A DNA stretch of 10,349 nucleotides. It comes from Actinomycetota bacterium (GTDB lineage Bacteria > Actinomycetota > Humimicrobiia > Humimicrobiales > Humimicrobiaceae). Shown piece after piece: positions 1-6,641 of this stretch. The DNA lies in assembly GCA_023475715.1 (NCBI GenBank), contig JAMCVO010000466.1:1-10349 (forward strand). The letters are read 5' to 3'. Position 1 is the first letter of the stretch. Every line of letters starts with the position of its first letter. A model generated the notes under the pieces. The model was not told the origin of the DNA, made no database searches, and saw only the letters and a program-made list of their open reading frames with translations. Made by a program: the position numbers and the translations under genes.

Positions 1-989
1 GTGGCAAAGCAGGAGGCATAAAATTTGCAGACACTGGTAAAGATGCCCGAAAAATATGCAGTGAAATGCTTGGCATGGTAATAAAAAACATCGTAGTTAA
101 AAAAGTACTGATTGCTCAAAAAGTAGACGTTTTGGATGAATGGTACCTAAGCGTAATACTTGACAGGCTAGGTAAAGGTCCGATGGTAATATTTAGTCCG
201 CTTGGCGGTGTTGATATAGAGGAGACAGCTAAAACCTGCCCTGATAAGATAGCAAAGATTGCCGTAAATCCCTTGCTTGGAGTAAAGGATTACACGGCAA
301 GGTATATTTTTAAAAAATATAACCTGGACAATGCCTATTTCGAGCAATTTTTACTAATAATTAAGAACTTATACAGATTATTTAACCAGTATGACTGTAC
401 ACTTTTAGAAATAAATCCCCTTGCAGTAACAGATGGTGGCAAGCTGCTTGCTGTTGACTGCAAGACTGATATTGACGACAGCTCCCTTTACAGGCATGCA
501 GATATCTTAGAGTACAGAGCCACTCTTGATGAAAATAAGCTTATCACAAGCGCAAGAAAATTTAATTTTCTATACATTCCTATTGACGGCAGCGGTGATA
601 TCGCAGTTGCAAGCAACGGCTCAGGTATGCTTATGAGCTGCATAGACCTAATCACCAGGACAGGCGCTAAAGTGGGTGCTGCCCTTGATCTTAGCGGGGG
701 TGCTACATCAGACAGGATAGCTGAGGCCGTAAAAATTATCTTTGACAACCAAAAAACAAAGTATCTTTTTGTATCGATATTTGGCGGCATAACCCGCTGT
801 GACGAGGTGGCACAAGGAGTAAAGCTTGCACTCCAGTCAGGACTGAAAGATAAGACTATAGTAATCAGGCTCGAGGGTACAAACAAAGCGGCTGCGCTTG
901 AGATACTTGAAAGTCTGGGAAGCAGCGTTATACCAGCTGATAGTATTAGCGATGGTGTAAAAAAACTAAAATCTGCAAGAAATGATTAG
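1..989 (+). CDS. sucC: Succinyl-CoA ligase (ADP-forming) beta subunit-like protein, 5' partial
   Basis: This is the beta subunit of an ATP-grasp acyl-CoA ligase, which with the alpha subunit interconverts acyl-CoA + ADP + Pi and acid + CoA + ATP in the cytoplasm. The frame is open from base 3 (GKAGGIK, the glycine-rich ATP-grasp strand), so an internal ATG at 66 is not the start. About 328 residues are visible against roughly 390 in E. coli SucC, so some 60 N-terminal residues lie upstream of the window. Visible motifs are LLEINPLAV and AVDCKTD (Mg-nucleotide ligands Asn and Asp), the ligase-domain loop SNGSGMLMSCIDLI, LDLSGGAT (usually LDVGGGA), FGGITRCD and VIRLEGTN. The TAG stop directly abuts the ATG of the next gene, so the two are translated as a pair. 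The family call is firm. The substrate (succinate, acetate, malate or another acid) cannot be read from the sequence. Confidence 0.9.
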   Translation, partial: GKAGGIKFADTGKDARKICSEMLGMVIKNIVVKKVLIAQKVDVLDEWYLSVILDRLGKGPMVIFSPLGGVDIEETAKTCPDKIAKIAVNPLLGVKDYTARYIFKKYNLDNAYFEQFLLIIKNLYRLFNQYDCTLLEINPLAVTDGGKLLAVDCKTDIDDSSLYRHADILEYRATLDENKLITSARKFNFLYIPIDGSGDIAVASNGSGMLMSCIDLITRTGAKVGAALDLSGGATSDRIAEAVKIIFDNQKTKYLFVSIFGGITRCDEVAQGVKLALQSGLKDKTIVIRLEGTNKAAALEILESLGSSVIPADSISDGVKKLKSARND

Positions 990-1859
990 ATGAGCATATT
1001 AATTGATGAAAGTACCAAACTTATCATACAAGGGATAACAGGCAGGGAAGGAACCTTTCACGGCGAGCGCATGGTTGCCTACGGTACCAAAGTAGTCGCA
1101 GGTGTAACTCCGGGTAAGGGTGGACAAGATGTTTTTGGAGTTCCTGTATTTGATACTGTAAGAGAAGCTGGCGAGGCAACAGGAGCAAATGCTTCAGTGC
1201 TTTTTGTTCCCGCAAAATTTACTGCAGAAGGTACATACGAGGCAATAGAAGCACAAATCCCTCTGGTAATAACAATTGCAGAGCATGTTCCCGTACATGA
1301 TATGATTGGCCTGTATCACCTGGCTAAAAAATCAAGTTCTCTTGTAATAGGACCTAATTCTTTTGGGGTTATATCTCCAGGCAAATCAAAGGCAGGTTTT
1401 ATGCATGACAGTATATTTACCCAGGGTGGTGTAGGTATTATGTCAAGGAGTGCCACGAACTGTTATGAGACAGTATTTCTTCTTACAGGCCAGGGTATCG
1501 GCCAGTCAACTGTAATCGGAATTGGCGGTGACATGATACCGGGCTCTACCTTTATAGACTTCCTGCCCATGTTTGAATCTGATCCTCAGACAAAAATAAT
1601 TATAATGATAGGTGAAATCGGCGGCAGTGATGAAGAGATAGCGGCAGAATATATTAGAAGTCACATTAAAAAGCCAGTTGTGGCACTAATTGCAGGAAAA
1701 AACTCACCCCGCGGAACATCCATGGGCCATGCCGGCGCAATTGTTTCAGCTGACGGTACTGGAAGTGCCGAAAAAAAAGAAGAAAAGCTAAGTGCAGCTG
1801 GAGCAGTAATTGCTGAAAGCACAGAGCAAATTGTGCAAATTATTAAAGAAATGCAGTAA
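990..1859 (+). CDS. sucD: Succinyl-CoA ligase alpha subunit-like protein
   Basis: This is the CoA-binding, phosphohistidine-carrying alpha subunit of the ligase, 289 residues, matching the usual SucD length. The N-terminal Rossmann CoA domain shows QGITGREGTFHGERMVAYG and GVTPGKGG. The ligase domain shows GQGIGQSTVIGIGGD, the MIGEIGGSDEE segment and the phosphohistidine loop MGHAGAIVS with His247. Oddities: the usual GPNCPG CoA loop is GPNSFG (Ser124-Phe125), and GGDPIPG is GGDMIPG. These changes suggest a divergent subfamily and possibly a substrate other than succinate; that is inference. The ATG at 990 immediately follows the sucC stop with no gap, which indicates translational coupling. 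The related malate-CoA ligase (MtkB) starts very similarly and cannot be excluded by eye. Confidence 0.9.
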   Translation: MSILIDESTKLIIQGITGREGTFHGERMVAYGTKVVAGVTPGKGGQDVFGVPVFDTVREAGEATGANASVLFVPAKFTAEGTYEAIEAQIPLVITIAEHVPVHDMIGLYHLAKKSSSLVIGPNSFGVISPGKSKAGFMHDSIFTQGGVGIMSRSATNCYETVFLLTGQGIGQSTVIGIGGDMIPGSTFIDFLPMFESDPQTKIIIMIGEIGGSDEEIAAEYIRSHIKKPVVALIAGKNSPRGTSMGHAGAIVSADGTGSAEKKEEKLSAAGAVIAESTEQIVQIIKEMQ

Positions 1860-1906
1860 CTATTTTTTCTTTATAAGCAAAATTAAAAATAAAAAGGAAA
1901 TAAGGT

Positions 1907-2872
1907 ATGGATAAAATAAACAGAAGCGTTCTGGAAGATCTTCTAAAGACAATGCTAAAGATCAGAAACTTTGAGCTTGCAGTTGAAAAGAATTTTCAGC
2001 TTGGCCATATTTATGGCACAGCACACCTTGCCATTGGCCAGGAGGCAACAGCTGCAGGAGCAATAGCTGCCTTAAAGGGAAATGACTTAATTACGAGCAC
2101 TCACAGGGGACACGGCCACTGCATAGCAAAAGGTGCAGACCTTAAGCTTATGATGGCAGAAATATTTGGCCGCTCTACCGGCTATTGCAAGGGAAAAGGT
2201 GGTTCAATGCATATAGCAGACATATCTGCAGGCAATCTTTGATACAACGGAATAGTAGGAGGAAGTGCTGGTATTGCAACAGGGGCAGCCCTGGCAGCAA
2301 AAAAACTTGGCAGCGGCCAGATTGTAATATGCTTTTTGGGTGACGGAGCCTTAAATGAAGGCATATGGCACGAAGCAGCCAACATGGCATCTATCTGGAG
2401 ACTGCCTGTTATCTATTTGTGTGAAAATAATCAGTATGGAATGGGTATGTCTATAAAGAAGGCGACCAACCTTGACAGACTCTCAGACAGGGCTGCCGGC
2501 TATAACATTGAAGGGCTGACAATTGATGGAAATGATGTACTGGCTGTTTATGAGGCAGTATCAAAGATTGCCCGTAACGTAAGGGCAGGAAAAGGGCCGG
2601 TTCTTCTTGAGGCAATCACTTACAGGATAAGGGGTCACTCGCTACGTGATGCACAAAGGTACAGGCAGGAAGGTGAAGCCAAAAAATGGCTTACAGACTA
2701 CTGTCCCATTGAGAGATTTAAGAAATACCTTACTGTAGCAGGTTATATGACGCAATCTGAAATAGACAATCTCACAATGAAAGTAAACGAAGAGATAGAT
2801 GTAGCGGTAAAATTTGCACTTGAAAGCCCGTTTCTTGACGTGTCAAAAGTTACTGAAGATATTTATGCATAA
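1907..2872 (+). pseudogene. acoA: TPP-dependent dehydrogenase E1 alpha subunit (acetoin or pyruvate type), interrupted by in-frame TGA
   Basis: The frame from ATG 1907 to TAA 2872 encodes a 321-residue E1 alpha subunit, close to family length, but codon 112 (2240-2242) is TGA. Before the stop are [26 protein letters not shown] and the [10 protein letters not shown] loop (His102). After it, in the same frame, come NGIVGGSAGIATGAALAAK, the TPP/Mg motif GDG (145-147) and ENNQYGMG (Asn174), then the usual C-terminal helices. Homologues read GNLGANGIVGG here. The window reads GNL-stop-YNGIVGG, so both the Gly and the following Ala-type residue are changed. The protein would decarboxylate a 2-oxoacid or acetoin and pass the acyl group to a lipoyl E2. 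A ribosome site AAGGAAA lies at 1893-1899. Translation as written yields only a 111-residue fragment lacking the TPP site. Recent pseudogene, sequence error and recoding all remain possible; the first two are likelier. Confidence 0.85.
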
Positions 2873-2922
2873 AAATTAAAAATAAAATAGGAAAAAAAAG
2901 GAATGTTTGAGGCAAAAAGATT

Positions 2923-3906
2923 ATGAGAGAAATAAGTTATGCAGAAGCTGTAAGGGAGTGTTTGCGGCAGCAAATGCAGGCAGACAACAAAGTATTTATG
3001 ATCGGAGAAGATATAGGGCTCTACGGTGGTGCATTCGGAGTCAGCATTGGCCTTATTGCAGAATTTGGCCAAGATAGAGTAATGGACAGTCCAATATCGG
3101 AACAGGGCATTGTTGGTCTTGCAATAGGAGCATCGCTTCTTGGCATGAGGCCTGTTGCAGAGATAATGTTTTCAGATTTTACCATGCTGCCGCTGGAGCA
3201 GATTGCAAACCAGGCAGGCAAGATAAGATATATGTTTGGAGGAAAAGCAAAAGTTCCTATCGTGATAAGAACTCCCGGCGGGGGAGGAATAGGCTTGGCT
3301 GCCCAGCATTCCCAGAGCATTGAAGCTCTTTTTTTGCATTTTCCAGGGCTTAAAGTTGTAATGCCGTCTACTCCTTATGACGTAAAAGGCCTTCTTGCAG
3401 GCTCAATAAAGGATGATAACCCTGTAATGTTTTTTGAACATAAGCTGCTATATCAGACAAAAGGCAATGTGCCGCAAGAGCCCTACCTCATACCACTGGG
3501 AAAGGCTGATATAAAAAGAGAGGGCAAAGACATTACAATAGTAGCAACATCTTTTATGGTACAAAAATCTCTTAAGGTTGCAGAAAAACTTGCAGGAGAA
3601 GGCATAAGCGTAGAAGTAGTGGATCCAAGAACAATAAAGCCTCTTGATATTGGTCTTATAGCCGATTCGGTAAAGAAAACAGGCAAGGCAGTGCTTGTTG
3701 AAGAGGCATGTTATACAGGAGGATTTACCTGTTATCTTGCATCAGAGATCATAAAGTATTGCTTTGACTATCTTGATGCTCCTGTTTTAAGAGTAACAGG
3801 TCTTGACTGTCCCATACCATATGAACATAATCTTGAGAATGCAGTAATTCCTGACGAGGATAGAATTGAAAAGGGTATAAAAAAAGTTTTAGGGGTTATA
3901 AAGTAG
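2923..3906 (+). CDS. acoB: TPP-dependent dehydrogenase E1 beta subunit (acetoin or pyruvate type)
   Basis: This is the beta subunit of a heterotetrameric E1 (alpha2-beta2) of the acetoin/pyruvate/branched-chain 2-oxoacid dehydrogenase family, 327 residues, full length and intact. Visible are GEDIGLYGGAFGVS, the cofactor-activating Glu60 in SPISEQGIVG, the PGGGGIGLAAQHSQS loop (His129), then the C-terminal transketolase-like domain with VVDPRTIKPLD, VLVEEACYTGGF and DCPIPYEHNLE. A GAGG ribosome site at 2909-2912 sits 10 bases before the ATG. The gene lies 50 bases after the alpha gene, so one operon is expected. Lipoyl E2 and E3 genes, which usually follow acoB, are absent here; the next gene is a zinc dehydrogenase. 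The acetoin versus pyruvate assignment is uncertain. The gene would have no working partner if the TGA in the alpha gene is real. Confidence 0.88.
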   Translation: MREISYAEAVRECLRQQMQADNKVFMIGEDIGLYGGAFGVSIGLIAEFGQDRVMDSPISEQGIVGLAIGASLLGMRPVAEIMFSDFTMLPLEQIANQAGKIRYMFGGKAKVPIVIRTPGGGGIGLAAQHSQSIEALFLHFPGLKVVMPSTPYDVKGLLAGSIKDDNPVMFFEHKLLYQTKGNVPQEPYLIPLGKADIKREGKDITIVATSFMVQKSLKVAEKLAGEGISVEVVDPRTIKPLDIGLIADSVKKTGKAVLVEEACYTGGFTCYLASEIIKYCFDYLDAPVLRVTGLDCPIPYEHNLENAVIPDEDRIEKGIKKVLGVIK

Positions 3907-3998
3907 ATAATAATCGGAGCAGCTGATTAATTATTATAGTGACTGCAGTATAAAAAATATCTATACATACTATACCGCCAAAATATAAGTAAATAAAG

Positions 3999-5030
3999 AT
4001 GAAGGCAATTGTAAAAGAAAAAAAAGGTATTGATAATATCACCTATAAAGAAGTCCCGACTCCGGAGATCAATGATGATGAAGTATTAATAAAAGTCAAA
4101 GCTGCAGGAGTATGCAGTACTGACCTGCATATATTCTATGACGAGTTTCCTTACTGGCCTCCTGTAATACTCGGCCATGAATTTTCCGGTATAATTGAAA
4201 AAACCGGAAAAAACGTTTCCAAATTCAAGAATGGTGACAGGGTAACTTCTGAACCACAGCAAAAAGTGTGCGGTGTATGCAGGTACTGCAGGTTGGGACT
4301 CATCCACCTGTGTTCTTCTAAAAGATCGCCTGGCTGGGGAATAGACGGCGCGATGGCAGAATATATCAAACTTCCCGATAAGCTGCTGCATAAGTTACCT
4401 GAAGATATTTCTTTTCTGGAAGGGGCTCTTATAGAAACTGCATCGACTGTTACACATGCAATTATCGAAAGAGGCAACATAATGCCCACTGATTACGTTG
4501 TAGTGATAGGTCCCGGACCGATCGGTCTGATTTCTGCACAGATAGCCAAAGGCTCGGGAGCACAGACTGTAGTGGTTTCAGGTCTGAATAAAGATATGAA
4601 GTACAGATTGAGTGTCGCGCGAAAACTATGCATTGATAAAGTGATCAATGCTGAAAAAGAGGATTTGAATTATTTTATTCGGGAAAATACCGGGGGATTT
4701 GGAGCTGATATGGTAATAGAATGCAGTGGGAGTGAAAGCGGGATTAATCAGGCAATAGATATATTGGCAAAAAACGGGAAATTGATTGGAGTAGGCTTAA
4801 GCGGAAAAAAAAGTTTAAACCTCGAATGGGACAAGGCTATTTTGCATGAGTTAAATATAATTCCTTCCATGAGTTCAACTTACAGTTCATGGAAATATAC
4901 TTTTGATATGCTGAAAACAAAAAAATTGAACTTATCAAAAATTCGAGGTTTAAACTTTTTTTTCCGCTTAAGCCTACTCCAATCAATTTCCCGTTTTTTT
5001 GCCAATGTCAAGATACAGAGAGGCTTTTGA
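3999..5030 (+). CDS. Zinc-dependent alcohol/polyol dehydrogenase (MDR family), C-terminus disrupted
   Basis: This is a medium-chain zinc dehydrogenase of the sorbitol/threonine/butanediol dehydrogenase type, oxidising a secondary alcohol with NAD(P). Catalytic zinc ligands Cys39 (GVCSTDLH), His60-Glu61 (GHEFSG) and Glu146 are present, as are structural-zinc cysteines 91, 94, 97 and 105. The Rossmann motif is VVIGPGPIGL, followed by GGFGADMVIECSGS. Homology runs to about residue 314 (KLNLSK). Residues from about 316 to the TGA at 5028-5030 are not family sequence: they read an inverted copy of bases 4763-4827 of this same gene, then an out-of-frame tail. The true C-terminal strand and helix lie at 5005-5121 in another frame. 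The loss affects the last 30 or so residues and may impair folding. The exact substrate cannot be told. No strong ribosome site precedes the ATG. Confidence 0.8.
   Translation: MKAIVKEKKGIDNITYKEVPTPEINDDEVLIKVKAAGVCSTDLHIFYDEFPYWPPVILGHEFSGIIEKTGKNVSKFKNGDRVTSEPQQKVCGVCRYCRLGLIHLCSSKRSPGWGIDGAMAEYIKLPDKLLHKLPEDISFLEGALIETASTVTHAIIERGNIMPTDYVVVIGPGPIGLISAQIAKGSGAQTVVVSGLNKDMKYRLSVARKLCIDKVINAEKEDLNYFIRENTGGFGADMVIECSGSESGINQAIDILAKNGKLIGVGLSGKKSLNLEWDKAILHELNIIPSMSSTYSSWKYTFDMLKTKKLNLSKIRGLNFFFRLSLLQSISRFFANVKIQRGF
4763..4827 (+). repeat. Inverted repeat arm 1 (source copy inside the zinc dehydrogenase)
   Basis: This 65-bp segment encodes part of the Rossmann domain end (LAKNGKLIGVGLSG onward). 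Its reverse complement is found at 4941-5006, identical except that the homopolymer after TTGGC has six A here and seven in the copy. The arms are 113 bp apart. This arm fits the family protein, so it is the original. Confidence 0.95.
4941..5006 (-). repeat. Inverted repeat arm 2 (inserted inverted copy)
   Basis: This 66-bp segment is the reverse complement of 4763-4827 with one extra T in the homopolymer. It sits exactly where the zinc dehydrogenase protein stops matching its family, and the natural C-terminus resumes right after it in another frame. It seems to have replaced the short segment expected between KLNLSK and SRYREAFEL, not merely to have been inserted. No transposase, target duplication or terminal repeats accompany it. 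Confidence 0.93.
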
Positions 5031-5121
5031 ATTGACAATGAACAGGCAAGGATTAAAAATCGTCCTAGTTCCTGATGTGGATTTTTCGAATTATCTTGCT
5101 GCCAAATCAAGTTTTATATAG
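5005..5121 (+). pseudogene. Detached C-terminal tail of the zinc dehydrogenase, in a shifted frame
   Basis: Read from ATG 5005, this 38-codon stretch gives MSRYREAFELTMN, then GLKIVLVPD, ending at TAG 5119-5121. That is the normal end of sorbitol/threonine dehydrogenase-like proteins, where an AFEL helix is followed by a final K-hydrophobic-P strand. It lies in a different frame from the gene body at 3999. The junction coincides with the edge of the inverted copy ending at 5006, so the copy has cut the tail from the gene. No ribosome site is seen, so it is a remnant rather than a separate gene. Confidence 0.75.
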
Positions 5122-5136
5122 CATTGCTTAGAACAT

Positions 5137-5142
5137 GAGGTG
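5137..5142 (+). promoter_or_regulatory. Ribosome binding site that sets the SDR start
   Basis: GAGGTG lies four bases before ATG 5147. It overlaps the first codons of an alternative ATG at 5135, for which no ribosome site is seen. This favours 5147 as the SDR start. Confidence 0.6.
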
Positions 5143-5146
5143 GAAA

Positions 5147-5890
5147 ATGAACGAGCTTAAAGATAAATATACAATTATTACAGGCGCATCGGGAGGCATA
5201 GGTGCTGCAACAGCAATTGCATTTGCTATGGAAGGTGCAAGCGGAATCATAATTACGGATGTTGACCGGAAACGTGCAGAAATAGTTGTTAATAAAATAA
5301 CAAGCGAATTCGGAACCAGGTGCGAATTTATTGAGACAGATATTAGGGAAAGTAAAAATATAAAAGAATTATTCAAAACCTGTATTGATTATTTTGGGCG
5401 GCTGGATATCCTGGTAAATTGTGCAGGCATCTGCAATAATTTTAAGATAGAAGAAATAGACGAGTCTCAATGGGATAGATTAATGTCAATTAATTTAAGA
5501 GGTACTTACCTTTGCTGTCGTGAAGCATTCGAAATAATGAAGAAGCAGCAAAGCGGAAAGATAATCAATGTTTCTTCTATCTCGGGCAGGATTGGGGGTA
5601 TAGCTACCGGAATCGATTATGCTACTTCCAAGGGTGGAATCATAACTTTGACCATGTCATTTGCAAAAGCAGCAGGTCCATATGGTATAAATGTCAATGC
5701 TGTTGCCCCGGGGTTTATTGACACTGAAATGACCAGGGATTTTACTCATTTTGATCCGGAGGCCGTGCCCTTGAGGCGCTCAGGCAAACCGGAAGACGTT
5801 GCCGACGTAATAACCTTTCTTGCCAGTAATAAGTCCAGGTATATAACTGGCGTGACTATAGATGTCAATGGCGGGATGTTTATGGGATGA
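5147..5890 (+). CDS. Short-chain dehydrogenase/reductase (SDR family, FabG-like)
   Basis: This is a classical SDR of 247 residues, an NAD(P)-dependent oxidoreductase acting on an alcohol or ketone. The nucleotide-binding motif TGASGGIG is at residues 12-19, followed by a DVDRKR strand end, LVNCAG (the usual NNAG), the catalytic Ser144 in NVSSISG, and Tyr158/Lys162 in YATSKGG. The C-terminal half has APGFIDTEMTRDF and YITGVTIDVNGGM, all normal. The start at 5147 gives the common opening NELKDKYTIITGASGG and has a good ribosome site. An in-frame ATG at 5135 would add four residues. The gene lies just after the zinc dehydrogenase, so the two may act on the same polyol, diol or sugar alcohol. It ends with TGA, showing that TGA works as a stop in this genome. 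Candidates include FabG, diacetyl/acetoin reductase and sugar-alcohol dehydrogenases; substrate unknown. Confidence 0.88.
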   Translation: MNELKDKYTIITGASGGIGAATAIAFAMEGASGIIITDVDRKRAEIVVNKITSEFGTRCEFIETDIRESKNIKELFKTCIDYFGRLDILVNCAGICNNFKIEEIDESQWDRLMSINLRGTYLCCREAFEIMKKQQSGKIINVSSISGRIGGIATGIDYATSKGGIITLTMSFAKAAGPYGINVNAVAPGFIDTEMTRDFTHFDPEAVPLRRSGKPEDVADVITFLASNKSRYITGVTIDVNGGMFMG

Positions 5891-5897
5891 TGTTTAT

Positions 5898-5917
5898 TTG
5901 ATTTGCCGGCAAATCAA
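5898..5917. repeat. Perfect 20-bp palindrome between convergent genes
   Basis: TTGATTTGCCGGCAAATCAA is its own reverse complement and is centred between 5907 and 5908. It lies between the SDR stop (5890) and the queH stop (5914-5916), overlapping the latter. It can fold as an eight-pair stem with a four-base loop from either strand, which suits a bidirectional transcription terminator. Neither side has a clear T-run, so that role is inferred. Confidence 0.6.
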
Positions 5918-6537
5918 TCCCTTGAATCGGGCATGCTGTATAAGCATCCGCAATATGATTGCCGGTAGATTTTATGTTCCTTGCTAAGCTGCATGGTTTT
6001 TTTGAACCCATCCTTCTTTTTAAAGTCAGCAATATAGAATACTATATTTTCTGCTTTCGATATATTCATACCTGCGCTATTTATAGTTACCTGGTTTTTA
6101 TGAGGACTTATTGTAAGCGTTGTCCCGAACAAGTCAAAACCCAATTTCTTTGCGGTCTTTGCGGTCTTTTCCAGTCTTATTTTAAAACACATCTCACACC
6201 TCAATCCACCTTCAGGTTCTGATTTTAATGTCCGGGTCCGGTCAAGCCACATTTTCTTTTCATATCTGTCTGCAATCAGCGGAGCTTTATAAGTTTCTGA
6301 TACAAGCTTTACATATTTTAATCTTTTAATGTATTCAGAGGCAGGATGGATATTAGGATTATAAAAATAAAAATAAACCTGAAAATCTTTTGAAAGAGCA
6401 GTAAAAGGGTAGAGAAGGCAATTCGCGCAGCAAACATGAAGCAGAAATTTGGGTTTAGCCTGCAAGCATTCTCCACCGATTGTTTGCAAGACTTTTTGGC
6501 TGCTTTGCATGTTTGGATTTTTATTAATCTTTTCCAA
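5914..6537 (-). CDS. queH: Epoxyqueuosine reductase QueH
   Basis: This is the last enzyme of queuosine synthesis, reducing epoxyqueuosine to queuosine in the wobble base of tRNAs with GUN anticodons; it is the non-cobalamin alternative to QueG. The 207-residue protein shows LLHVCCANC (Cys36, Cys37), FYFYNPNIHP, RCEMCFKIRLEKTA (Cys114, Cys117), TTLTISPHKN and the end QSYCGCLYS (Cys196, Cys198). In characterised QueH the N-terminal CC pair and the CxxC pair hold a 4Fe-4S cluster. The start is read as TTG at 6537 because AGGGGA lies four bases upstream. The first ATG (residue 10) has no ribosome site, but starting there would still leave all motifs intact. It is transcribed opposite to its neighbours, convergent with the SDR gene and divergent from hisD, so it is probably monocistronic. 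Confidence 0.92.
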   Translation of the reverse strand: MEKINKNPNMQSSQKVLQTIGGECLQAKPKFLLHVCCANCLLYPFTALSKDFQVYFYFYNPNIHPASEYIKRLKYVKLVSETYKAPLIADRYEKKMWLDRTRTLKSEPEGGLRCEMCFKIRLEKTAKTAKKLGFDLFGTTLTISPHKNQVTINSAGMNISKAENIVFYIADFKKKDGFKKTMQLSKEHKIYRQSYCGCLYSMPDSRD

Positions 6538-6541
6538 TTTT

Positions 6542-6547
6542 TCCCCT
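6542..6547 (-). promoter_or_regulatory. Ribosome binding site supporting a TTG start for queH
   Basis: On the minus strand AGGGGA is followed by AAAA and then TTG at 6537. No comparable site precedes the ATG nine codons further in, so TTG is the better start. Confidence 0.55.
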
Positions 6548-6558
6548 GTTAATAATTC

Positions 6559-6587
6559 TTGTATTTATTAGTATTTTTTAATATATT
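6559..6587 (+). promoter_or_regulatory. Possible sigma-70-type promoter for hisD-hisC
   Basis: TTGTAT (6559-6564) and TATATT (6582-6587) are separated by 17 bases, in the 104-bp gap between divergent queH and hisD. A second -10-like TATAAT is at 6600-6605. The gap is very AT-rich, so chance matches are easy and the call is tentative. Confidence 0.3.
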
Positions 6588-6641
6588 AACAAGAATGCTT
6601 ATAATTATGAATGTCTTTTAATTTTTAAAATCTTTGCTTGA

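Noticed and set aside
2240..2242. TGA read as glycine, as in Gracilibacteria/SR1, or as Trp.
   Set aside because: The SDR and queH genes end at TGA where their families end. No other conserved gene here has an internal TGA, and Trp uses TGG.
2240..2293. TGA in E1 alpha as a selenocysteine codon, with a small hairpin CAGGG-GCAG-CCCTG at 2280-2293 as a possible SECIS.
   Set aside because: The family has Gly at this position, not Cys. The hairpin is short and starts 37 bases after the TGA, further than bacterial SECIS elements normally lie. Its bases encode conserved residues (ATGAAL), so pairing may be incidental.
2336..2872. A separate 178-residue gene starting at TTG 2336.
   Set aside because: It begins in the middle of the GDG motif of E1 alpha, has no ribosome site, and is in the same frame as the upstream part, so it is the second half of the interrupted gene.
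3907..3937. Dyad ATAATAAT/ATTATTAT after the acoB stop as a terminator.
   Set aside because: The stem is purely A-T with a 15-base loop and no T-run follows, so there is too little to call a terminator.
4880..5110. A 76-residue ORF on the minus strand across the end of the zinc dehydrogenase.
   Set aside because: It arises from reading the inverted copy, in a frame shifted from the source by the extra homopolymer base, and resembles no protein family.
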